This document shows positions 6,819-12,859 of a DNA stretch of 13,856 nucleotides, piece after piece. Each line of letters starts with the position of its first letter. Within the stretch, counting starts at the first letter, position 1. The translations under genes were made by a program, and so were the position numbers. The DNA is from an uncultured Anaerococcus sp. GTDB lineage: Bacteria > Bacillota > Clostridia > Tissierellales > Peptoniphilaceae. Location: NCBI RefSeq assembly GCF_947253225.1, contig NZ_CAMXYR010000042.1:1-13856 (forward strand). The letters are read 5' to 3'. Under the pieces are notes generated by a model. That model was not told the DNA's origin, made no database searches, and saw only the letters and a program-made list of their open reading frames with translations.

Positions 6819-7995
6819 TGTCCACATCCTCCTTCATATTTTCTTCTCTCTTTTCAGTTACATTGGCAAGATCAATTGCGACCTTGGTAGTTTTTCTTAG
6901 GTGTCTCCTGCGTTTTATTTTTGCCCTTAATATTCTAAAGGCTAGTGGAGCTGCTGTAAAGAGGATTATAGTTCCTATAATAATTGAAATAATCTCACTT
7001 GGCACTCCCATAGCTCTTTGGAGGTTGTTACCTGCATATTTCAAAGAACCAAAGAAAAGTCCTGAAAATATTACTCCGATTGGGTTATTGCTTGCTAATA
7101 AGGATACGGCAAGTCCATCAAAACCGAAGTTTTGCATTGAAGTTAGGATTGATAAATTGTAGGTAAAGCCTAAGACTTGGCTAACCCCAGCTAGGGCACA
7201 AATAGCTCCAGAAATCGCCATTGATTGGACTATTTTTCTTCCTGAATTAATGCCCCCATATTCACTAGCTTCTTTATTTAATCCAACTGCCTGCAATTCA
7301 TAACCCAAGGTAGTTTTCTTTAAAATATACCAAACTACCCCTACCGCTATAAGGGCAAAGATTGTTCCCCAATGAACAGGTGCTCTGAAAAATTGTGAGA
7401 AAAATCCATCAAACCTCTTGGCTGCATCTGTGAAAAATGTAATTTTTGCCTTATCAGCAATATCAAAAGATGCCATAGAATTTGGTTGCCTAAACCTATA
7501 TACGATAAAGTTTTGAAAATAATAGGCAATCCAGTTGAGCATAATTGTTGAAATTACCTCATGAATACCGAACCTCGCCTTAATAAATCCAGCAATAGCT
7601 CCATAGATAGCTCCTGCAAGCATAGCAAGTACTATGGCAACAAGAGGAAGAATTATTGGAGGAAGATTGAGCTTGTAGCCTACCAAAAAGGCAACTATTG
7701 TTCCAACTATGAATTGTCCCTCAGCTCCCATGTTGAAAAGTCCAGTCTTAAAGGCAAAACAAACACCAAGACCTGTCATGATTATTGGAGTAGAAGTTAC
7801 TATTGCCCAGCCCATATGTCTTGGAGTTTTGAAAACTCCTAGAAAGAGGTTTCTGAAGCCTTCGATTGGGTCAAAACCTGCTATAAGTAACACCAAAGCT
7901 CCTATGGCAAAGCCCAAGAGAATTGAGATTAGGGTAAAGGCAATTTTTGACGAACCTAGGACAAATTTATTTTTTGATTTATTGATATTAGTCAT
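6811..7995 (-). CDS. nupP: Nucleoside ABC transporter permease (NupP-like)
   Basis: This is the larger BPD_transp_2 permease of the importer, 394 residues with about ten hydrophobic segments. The block MTGLGVCFAFKTGLFNMGAEGQFIVGTIVA (about 72-101) is the conserved motif of these permeases, followed by GAIAGFIKARFGIHEVISTIMLNWIAYY. ELQAVGLNKEASEYGGINSGRKIVQSMAISG is the cytoplasmic coupling loop for the ATPase. The C-terminus, from about 352, is a strongly basic tail (RAKIKRRRHLRK) with an acidic end, longer than usual and presumably cytoplasmic. The ATG at 7993-7995 overlaps the ATPase stop by eight bases. The gene lies third in a lipoprotein, ATPase, permease, permease operon, and this order supports the function. 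Confidence 0.9.
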   Translation of the reverse strand: MTNINKSKNKFVLGSSKIAFTLISILLGFAIGALVLLIAGFDPIEGFRNLFLGVFKTPRHMGWAIVTSTPIIMTGLGVCFAFKTGLFNMGAEGQFIVGTIVAFLVGYKLNLPPIILPLVAIVLAMLAGAIYGAIAGFIKARFGIHEVISTIMLNWIAYYFQNFIVYRFRQPNSMASFDIADKAKITFFTDAAKRFDGFFSQFFRAPVHWGTIFALIAVGVVWYILKKTTLGYELQAVGLNKEASEYGGINSGRKIVQSMAISGAICALAGVSQVLGFTYNLSILTSMQNFGFDGLAVSLLASNNPIGVIFSGLFFGSLKYAGNNLQRAMGVPSEIISIIIGTIILFTAAPLAFRILRAKIKRRRHLRKTTKVAIDLANVTEKREENMKEDVDNA

Positions 7996-9517
7996 CCCTA
8001 CCTCCTGCCATTAGTCTTCCTATTTCAAATTCACTGCTAGTCTTTGGATCTTTTTCTCCGACAATTTGACCGTCATAGATTACAAGAATCCTATCAGATA
8101 AGTCCATAATTTCATCAAGTTCAAAGGATATTAATAAAACAGCCTTATTTTGATTTCTTAAATCAACTAGGTATTGGTGGATAAATTCTATGGCTCCAAC
8201 ATCAAGTCCCCTTGTTGGTTGAGCAGCAATTAGGACATCTGGGTTATTTGAAATTTCTCTAGCTATGATTACCTTTTGTTGGTTACCACCAGATAGGCTT
8301 TCTGCTTTTTCATTGATATCCCTAGGTCTAATGTCGAATTTTTCTACCAAGTCTTTAGCATTTTCATCAATTTTTTTGAAATCCAACCTACCCTTCCTAG
8401 AAAATGGCTCTTCCTTAACTCTTTCGAGTATCAAATTATCCTTGATAGGATATTCGAGAATTAATCCCCTCTTTTGCCTATCTTCTGGAATTGAATTCAT
8501 CCCCGTATCTAAAATCTTCCTAGTAGATGCGTTGGTAATATCGACTCCATTTAGGGTAACTTTTCCCTTGCTGACCTTAGTCATTCCTGTTATGGAATCA
8601 ATTAATTCGCTTTGTCCATTACCATCAACTCCTGCTATACCTAAGATTTCACCAGCGTGTAGATTTAAGCTAAGTCCTCTTAGGGCATCGATTCCTCTCT
8701 TGTCCTTAACCCAAAGGTCCGAAATATTTAAAACTACACCGCCACTTGGCATTTCTTTCTTATCCACAGTAAAGCTAACATCACGACCAACCATCTTTTC
8801 AGCTAGGATATTCTCATCAACACTTGCCACATCGACCTTATCAATGAACTTACCCCTCCTAATTATAGTACAAGTATCAGCCATAGCTTTAATTTCCGAA
8901 AGTTTGTGAGTGATAATAATAACCGACTTTTCCATTTCAGTTAATCTTTTGACTATTTCAATAAATTCTACAATCTCTTGAGGGGTTAAAACTGCGGTTG
9001 GCTCATCAAAAATCAGAATATCTGCTCCGTGATAGAGAGCCTTTAAGATTTCTACTCTTTGTTGCATACCTACAGATATATCCTCAATCTTTGCCTTAGG
9101 ATTTATGGTTAGGTTGTACTCTTTGCTTAACTTTTCTACCTCAGCGTAAGCTTTTTTCCTATCAAGAAAGGCTCCCTTGCTATTTTCATAGCCTAAGATA
9201 ATATTTTCTGCAACTGTTAGTGGCTCAATCAACATGAAATGTTGGTGCACCATACCAATACCAGCATCAATCGCTTTTTTGGGTGTCATGGCAGTAAAGA
9301 TCTCACCATTTATACTTACAGAACCCTCGCTTGGAGGAAACATTCCATAGAGAATATTCATAAGAGTTGTTTTACCAGCACCATTTTCTCCCAAAAGTGC
9401 ATGTACTTCGCACTTGTGAAGGTCAAAATCGACTTTGTCTAGGACTTTCTTTCCCGAAAAACTCTTAGAAATATTTCTCATACTTACAACTGGGGCTGTA
9501 TCAAAATATTTTTTCAT
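7988..9517 (-). CDS. nupO: Nucleoside ABC transporter ATP-binding protein, two ABC domains (NupO-like)
   Basis: This is a cytoplasmic ATPase of 509 residues with two fused nucleotide-binding domains, as in RbsA/NupO. Domain 1 has Walker A GENGAGKTT (43-51), Q-loop HQHF (Gln92), signature ISVGMQQ (147-153), Walker B LIFDEP (Asp171, Glu172) and switch His204. Domain 2 is degenerate in the family's usual way. Its P-loop is GVDGNGQS (296-303, no Lys), the signature is LSGGNQQ (408-414), Walker B reads LIAAQPTRGLD (no Asp-Glu pair), and the switch position reads SFELDE instead of His. Only one site is therefore likely to hydrolyse ATP. The start has AAAGGGGAAG upstream. The gene is separated from the lipoprotein gene by about 130 bases that include a terminator-like hairpin, and it overlaps the first permease. 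It energises purine nucleoside import. Confidence 0.92.
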   Translation of the reverse strand: MKKYFDTAPVVSMRNISKSFSGKKVLDKVDFDLHKCEVHALLGENGAGKTTLMNILYGMFPPSEGSVSINGEIFTAMTPKKAIDAGIGMVHQHFMLIEPLTVAENIILGYENSKGAFLDRKKAYAEVEKLSKEYNLTINPKAKIEDISVGMQQRVEILKALYHGADILIFDEPTAVLTPQEIVEFIEIVKRLTEMEKSVIIITHKLSEIKAMADTCTIIRRGKFIDKVDVASVDENILAEKMVGRDVSFTVDKKEMPSGGVVLNISDLWVKDKRGIDALRGLSLNLHAGEILGIAGVDGNGQSELIDSITGMTKVSKGKVTLNGVDITNASTRKILDTGMNSIPEDRQKRGLILEYPIKDNLILERVKEEPFSRKGRLDFKKIDENAKDLVEKFDIRPRDINEKAESLSGGNQQKVIIAREISNNPDVLIAAQPTRGLDVGAIEFIHQYLVDLRNQNKAVLLISFELDEIMDLSDRILVIYDGQIVGEKDPKTSSEFEIGRLMAGGRDD

Positions 9518-9648
9518 AGCTTCCCCTTTATAATAAACTAGAAGACACTTGCTTCATACCTTTATCATATCATAAATTTAAAAAAAATTATAAAAAAAGA
9601 GCAGGAAAACTTACCCCGCCTAGGGGTAAGCCGCCCACTTCTTAAATT
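9518..9648 (-). other. Intergenic gap within the nucleoside importer operon
   Basis: The gap between the lipoprotein and ATPase genes contains the hairpin at 9606-9630, then about 70 bases of very AT-rich DNA. A TATGAT hexamer (9564-9569, minus strand) could be a -10, but I find no matching -35. The ATPase genes are therefore probably expressed by read-through, with a weak local promoter possible. Confidence 0.4.
9606..9630 (-). terminator. Terminator-like hairpin between lipoprotein and ATPase genes
   Basis: An 8-bp GC-rich stem (CTTACCCC-type, 9610-9617 with 9623-9630) and a five-base loop are followed on the minus strand by four U, then CCTGC and a second U tract (about 9592-9599). The short first U run suggests partial termination. 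It sits 19 bases after the lipoprotein stop, a common arrangement that lets the binding protein be made in excess over the membrane components. Confidence 0.65.
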
Positions 9649-10758
9649 TTACTTATCATAGCCCATTGAGGTAAATTCTTTTTCATTTTGTGGAACTTGA
9701 ATTTTTCCATCAATGATTTGTTTTCTTAACTCTTCAACCTTATCTTTAACTTCTTTTGCTACTAAGTCATTTGGAGCATAGGCAATATCAACTGCCTTTC
9801 CATCAGCTAGGGTAAATTGTTTGGTTGTACCACCCTCAAATTCTCCCTTAGCAAGACCATCAGCTACTAATTTTACAGCATCGCCAACACCTTTGATTGT
9901 TGATACAAGCATATTATCAGGTGCTTCGTTTGATTGGTCACGGTCTACACCGATAACCCATTTATTGTTTTCTTTTGCAGCTTCAATTACACCGATACCA
10001 ACTCCACCAGCAGCGTGCATCACAACATCAGCTCCTGATTGGTACATTTGGTTGGCAATATTTTTACCAGCAGCTTGGTCAGAGAAGCTATTTGCATATT
10101 GAACATCAACCTTGATGTCAGTTTTCTTTTCTCTAGCAGCTTCTTTAACACCAGCCCTGAATCCATATTCAAATCTATCAATTACGTCTGATTTTTGACC
10201 TCCAACAAAGCCTACATGGTTGGCCTCTGTCTTCATTCCTGCTATATAACCAACAAGGAATGAGTTTTGATGGTCAGCAAAAGTAATACCAAGTAAGTTC
10301 TTTTGTTCTTTAATGTTGGCATTATCAATTATTGCATACTTTTGGTCAGGATTTTGTTCAGCTGCCTCACTTGTTTGGTTGTATAAAGCATAACCAACTG
10401 TTAGGATTAAGTTTGGTTCACTATCTAGGGCTGATTCTAGGTTTGGTTGGTAGTCAGAGTCCTTGTGGGATTCTATATAGTCAAAGTTAATTTTTCCTTC
10501 TTCTTTGTAGCTTGATAGACCTTCAAAGGCTGATTGGTTGAAAGACTTATCATTTACCCCACCCTCATCTGTAACCATAGTGATTTTTACAGTATCTCCT
10601 TTTGGAGTTTCGCTTTTTTCATCGCCTTTAGCTTCTTGGCTTGTTTCAGTTGTAGCTTTAGACTCTTCCTTATCCTTTGCCTTGTCAGCTCCACATGAAG
10701 CTAGGGCTAGTGATAAAGAAAGTACAGAAATAACAGACATAATTTTACTAATTTTCAT
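9649..10758 (-). CDS. nupN: BMP-family purine nucleoside-binding lipoprotein
   Basis: This is the substrate-binding lipoprotein of the importer, 369 residues. A lysine-containing N-terminus and hydrophobic stretch end in the lipobox LASC, with Cys22 as the acylated residue that anchors the mature protein to the outer face of the membrane. An acidic and lysine-rich linker (23-55) follows. The BMP/PnrA fold begins at ITMVTDEGGVNDKSFNQSAFEGL, the ligand-loop signature of the family. It continues with TVGYALYNQ, FVGGQKSDVIDRFEYGFRAGV and VIGVDRDQSNEAPDNMLVSTIKGV, all typical of nucleoside-binding BMP proteins. The ATG has an AGGGAGGAA site six bases away. A promoter lies at 10796-10824 and a partial terminator follows the gene, so it is the highly expressed first gene of the operon. 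PnrA homologues bind inosine and guanosine; the exact ligand here is inferred. It is also known as bmpA or yufN. Confidence 0.92.
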   Translation of the reverse strand: MKISKIMSVISVLSLSLALASCGADKAKDKEESKATTETSQEAKGDEKSETPKGDTVKITMVTDEGGVNDKSFNQSAFEGLSSYKEEGKINFDYIESHKDSDYQPNLESALDSEPNLILTVGYALYNQTSEAAEQNPDQKYAIIDNANIKEQKNLLGITFADHQNSFLVGYIAGMKTEANHVGFVGGQKSDVIDRFEYGFRAGVKEAAREKKTDIKVDVQYANSFSDQAAGKNIANQMYQSGADVVMHAAGGVGIGVIEAAKENNKWVIGVDRDQSNEAPDNMLVSTIKGVGDAVKLVADGLAKGEFEGGTTKQFTLADGKAVDIAYAPNDLVAKEVKDKVEELRKQIIDGKIQVPQNEKEFTSMGYDK

Positions 10759-10795
10759 AAATTCCTCCCTAATTATGTTTACTGCTTACAAGTTT

Positions 10796-10824
10796 ATTCT
10801 ATTATAGAATGGGTAATTTGTCTA
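10796..10824 (-). promoter_or_regulatory. Sigma-A-type promoter of the nucleoside importer operon
   Basis: On the minus strand TAGACA (10819-10824) and TAGAAT (10796-10801) are separated by exactly 17 bp, each matching five of six consensus positions. Transcription would start near 10789, giving a leader of about 30 bases. No purine riboswitch can fit in that leader, so control would have to act at the promoter. Confidence 0.6.
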
Positions 10825-10839
10825 GCATTTTAACTTAGA

Positions 10840-10857
10840 TTTTTGAATAATCAAAAA
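10840..10857. promoter_or_regulatory. Perfect palindrome between divergent promoters
   Basis: TTTTTGA and TCAAAAA form a perfect 7-bp inverted repeat with a four-base centre. It lies about 15 bp upstream of the importer -35 and about 27 bp upstream of the glycerol-unit -35. That position suits a regulator binding site. On the plus strand it is also followed by a T run and could act as a weak terminator, but no plus-strand transcript is expected to reach it. Confidence 0.35.
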
Positions 10858-10883
10858 CTTTTTTATCTAATTATTAAAAAGCC

Positions 10884-10912
10884 TTGCTTATGTGATTTTT
10901 CTGTGCTATACT
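10884..10912 (+). promoter_or_regulatory. Extended -10 promoter of the glycerol unit
   Basis: TTGCTT (10884-10889), a 17-bp spacer and TATACT (10907-10912) with a TG one base before the hexamer make a strong vegetative promoter. The predicted start is at about 10919. It is divergent from the nucleoside importer promoter, with about 60 bp between their -35 elements. Confidence 0.75.
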
Positions 10913-10918
10913 AGATGG

Positions 10919-10932
10919 TGTAAATGTTTTCA
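10919..10932 (+). promoter_or_regulatory. cre-like catabolite control box
   Basis: TGTAAATGTTTTCA agrees with the CcpA consensus (TGWAARCGYTWNCA) at every defined position except the first base of the central CG. It covers the predicted transcription start of the glycerol unit, where bound CcpA would block initiation. This is the usual mode of glucose repression of glycerol genes in Firmicutes. Binding is inferred from the match and position only. Confidence 0.55.
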
Positions 10933-10954
10933 CAATTTAATATCTAAAGAGCCT

Positions 10955-10989
10955 AGCAACAAAATCACTTTATTTGTTGCTTTTTATTT
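10955..10989 (+). terminator. Leader terminator (probable antitermination target)
   Basis: A perfect 9-bp stem, AGCAACAAA (10955-10963) with TTTGTTGCT (10973-10981), has a nine-base loop and is followed by a T-rich run. It lies between the promoter and the first start codon of the glycerol unit, so most transcripts would stop before the genes unless the terminator is overcome. In B. subtilis the glpFK and glpD leaders hold such terminators and are relieved by GlpP with glycerol-3-phosphate. The same mechanism is likely here, but the GlpP site itself is not identified. Confidence 0.7.
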
Positions 10990-11033
10990 GCCTATCCTAT
11001 GTCTACTTCAAAAAACACATATAAGAGGAAATT

Positions 11034-11222
11034 ATGAGAGATATTATCATGGGTGAATTTTTTGGAACAATGTTATTTATCTTATTAGATGATGGTGGTG
11101 TAGCAAATGTTTTGCTTAACAAAAGTGGACAAAAGGGTGTGGGCTCTATCCAAATTACAATTGCTTGGGGAGGTTTTAGTCTTAATCCCTGCTTGTATAT
11201 AGTTTTATTTTTATATAGGTAA
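11034..11222 (+). pseudogene. glpF: Truncated glycerol facilitator remnant (glpF')
   Basis: The first ~46 codons match the start of an aquaglyceroporin: MGEFFGTMLFILLDDGGVANVLLNKS followed by VGSIQITIAWG corresponds to the first helix, the loop and the start of the second helix of GlpF. Similarity then ends and a short hydrophobic tail (SLNPCLYIVLFLYR) runs to a stop after 62 codons, whereas GlpF is about 235 residues with six helices and two NPA motifs. Neither NPA motif is present. The usual LGDG and GW positions read LDDG and GS, which suggests relaxed constraint. A good AGAGGAAA ribosome site and the leader control remain. I read it as the product of an internal deletion that removed most of glpF, and possibly a neighbouring kinase gene. 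It cannot form a channel. A small functional peptide is possible but less likely. Confidence 0.7.
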
Positions 11223-11246
11223 ATTTTACTAATAGGAAGTGATTAA

Positions 11247-12719
11247 ATGTTTGATGTAATAATTATAGGAGCTGGGGTTAGTGGAGCATCTATTGCGAGA
11301 CGACTTGCTAGATATAAACTAGAAATCTTGGTTATCGAAAAGGAAAATGATGTGTCCATGGGAGCCAGCAAAGCAAACTCCGCCATAGTCCATGGTGGTT
11401 ATGCAGAAAGTGGAAGAGAGCTTAGGGGTAGGCTATGCTATCCTGGAAGAAAAAGTTTCAAATCTCTTAACGAAGAGCTAAACTTTGGTTTTTTGGCCAA
11501 TGGTTCTCTTGTTCTAGCCTTCGATGAAGATGATATGAAAATGCTTGATAAGCTCTACCAAATTGGACTTGAAAATGGACTTGATGATATGGAAATAATC
11601 AATCAAGAAAAACTCAGAAGACTTGAAGAAAATGTATCTGATGATGCCATAGGAGCCTTGTATTGCAAGGGAGCAGGAGTGTGTTCCCCTTATGAATATG
11701 TGATAGCTCTAATAGAAAATGCCATAGCCAACGGAGTCAAATTAAAGCTTAATAGCGAGGTTGTGGATATTAAAAAAATAGAAGATGTGTTTTCTGTAAA
11801 AGTTGCTGATGGCACAAGCTATAGGTCTCATTTTGTGATAAATGCCTCAGGTCTCAACGGCGCTAGGGTTTCTAAAATGATTACACAAACTAACTTTGAT
11901 ATCCATCCACGAAGTGGGGAATACCTCCTTATGCAGAAAGGAACGGGAAAGAGGATTAAACAAGTCCTATTCCAAACCCCAAGCCCCAAATCCAAGGGAA
12001 TCTTGGTAACAAGAACCTACCACAACAATATCTTGTTAGGTCCTGATGCTATAGACGAGGAAGAAATCGACCTTGGCACTCACGAAGAAAGGCTAAGAGA
12101 AATTTATAGGCTTGCCAAAAAGTCTGTCAGAAAAGACGTAATCAACCTCAAAGAGTTTATCAGATCCTTTACAGGACTAAGACCTGCAAGCTCAACAGGT
12201 GATTTCATCATAGAAAACACCGCTACTTCTGGTTTTATAAATGTAGTAGGTATCCAATCTCCAGGGATAACATCATCTCCCGAAATCGCAAGATTAGTCG
12301 AAAAAATATTAAAAGATTTAGGCTTAGACCTTATCAGTGATGAAAGCTACAATCCTTACAGAAAACCGATTATAGAGTACAAAGACCTTGAGGATTTTAA
12401 TAAGATTAAAGACCTAGTTGACCTTAAACTCGGCAAATCTCAAAGGTTAGTATGTAGGTGCGAGCAAGTAAGTGAGGCTACCATAAGAGATGCCCTTAAT
12501 CGTGGGATTGAATTAACTAGTGTCGATGCCGTTAAGAGAAGAACTCGTGCAGGTATGGGTTTTTGCCAAGGAGCCTTTTGTAGAACTAGGGTGCTAAAAG
12601 TTATGGAAGATGAGTACGCTCACCCAATCGCAAACAAAAAATTCGATAGCGAAGAATCTGAACTATCGAGAATTAACAAGAAAGATATAAATGAAATAAT
12701 CAAAAAAATGTCTAATTGA
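11247..12719 (+). CDS. glpA: FAD-dependent glycerol-3-phosphate dehydrogenase-type oxidoreductase with BFD [2Fe-2S] domain
   Basis: This is a flavoprotein of 490 residues. The N-terminus has the dinucleotide fold FDVIIIGAGVSGASIARRL (Gly8, Gly10, Gly13), followed by ASKANSAIVHGGY, typical of the COG0579 (GlpA/LhgO) group. SFTGLRPASSTGDFIIE and GIQSPGITSSPEIA complete the FAD/substrate domain (to ~360). The C-terminal BFD-like domain (about 400-455) contains CRC (Cys403, Cys405) and CQGAFC (Cys440, Cys445), four ligands for a [2Fe-2S] cluster. In clostridia and relatives this enzyme oxidises glycerol-3-phosphate to dihydroxyacetone phosphate, usually with a COG0446 flavoprotein and a DUF1667 protein encoded next to it. 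Both partners are absent here. AGGAAG lies seven bases before the ATG. It sits 24 bases after the glpF remnant under the same promoter and leader. L-2-hydroxyglutarate oxidase is the main alternative; the glpF context favours glycerol-3-phosphate. Confidence 0.82.
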   Translation: MFDVIIIGAGVSGASIARRLARYKLEILVIEKENDVSMGASKANSAIVHGGYAESGRELRGRLCYPGRKSFKSLNEELNFGFLANGSLVLAFDEDDMKMLDKLYQIGLENGLDDMEIINQEKLRRLEENVSDDAIGALYCKGAGVCSPYEYVIALIENAIANGVKLKLNSEVVDIKKIEDVFSVKVADGTSYRSHFVINASGLNGARVSKMITQTNFDIHPRSGEYLLMQKGTGKRIKQVLFQTPSPKSKGILVTRTYHNNILLGPDAIDEEEIDLGTHEERLREIYRLAKKSVRKDVINLKEFIRSFTGLRPASSTGDFIIENTATSGFINVVGIQSPGITSSPEIARLVEKILKDLGLDLISDESYNPYRKPIIEYKDLEDFNKIKDLVDLKLGKSQRLVCRCEQVSEATIRDALNRGIELTSVDAVKRRTRAGMGFCQGAFCRTRVLKVMEDEYAHPIANKKFDSEESELSRINKKDINEIIKKMSN

Positions 12720-12807
12720 TAATAAATCTAGTGTGGAGAAAACTTACCTTGGCAAATCCAAAAAATTTTTAAGCAACAGATTTTAGTTGAAAAATTTTTG
12801 TAAAGAA
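12720..12807. other. Intergenic region between converging genes
   Basis: This is an AT-rich stretch after the dehydrogenase stop codon. It has two AAAAATTTTT-type self-complementary runs but no stable hairpin, ORF or promoter that I can support. The expected partner genes of a glycerol-3-phosphate dehydrogenase operon are not here. Confidence 0.4.
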
Positions 12808-12833
12808 AAAACTCGAGCCTTAACTCGAGTTTT
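12808..12833. terminator. Bidirectional intrinsic terminator
   Basis: AAAACTCGAG (12808-12817) pairs perfectly over 10 bp with CTCGAGTTTT (12824-12833) around a six-base loop. The minus-strand tail is a good U run, ending the surface protein gene. The plus-strand tail has four T, enough to help end the dehydrogenase transcript. Confidence 0.85.
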
Positions 12834-12834
12834 C

Positions 12835-12854
12835 CGTACTTAAGAGGGAGTACG
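12835..12854. other. Second small hairpin before the surface-protein terminator
   Basis: CGTACT (12835-12840) pairs with AGTACG (12849-12854) around an eight-base loop, between the surface protein stop codon and the main terminator. It has no U tail of its own. It may stabilise the mRNA 3' end or be incidental. Confidence 0.4.
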
Positions 12855-12859
12855 TGAGA

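Noticed and set aside
8265..8909. Plus-strand 214-residue open frame
   Set aside because: It lies wholly antisense within the two-domain ATPase gene, which has every family motif. The frame's product is a serine/leucine-rich string with no recognisable domain.
10759..10795. Purine riboswitch upstream of the nucleoside lipoprotein gene
   Set aside because: The promoter lies at 10796-10824, leaving only about 30 bases of leader. No three-way junction aptamer could fit and none of its conserved loops are seen.
10919..11033. T-box or LicT-type RAT element in the glycerol leader
   Set aside because: I find no T-box sequence and no RAT-like imperfect stem overlapping the terminator. Only the terminator is clear, and the glycerol context points to GlpP instead.
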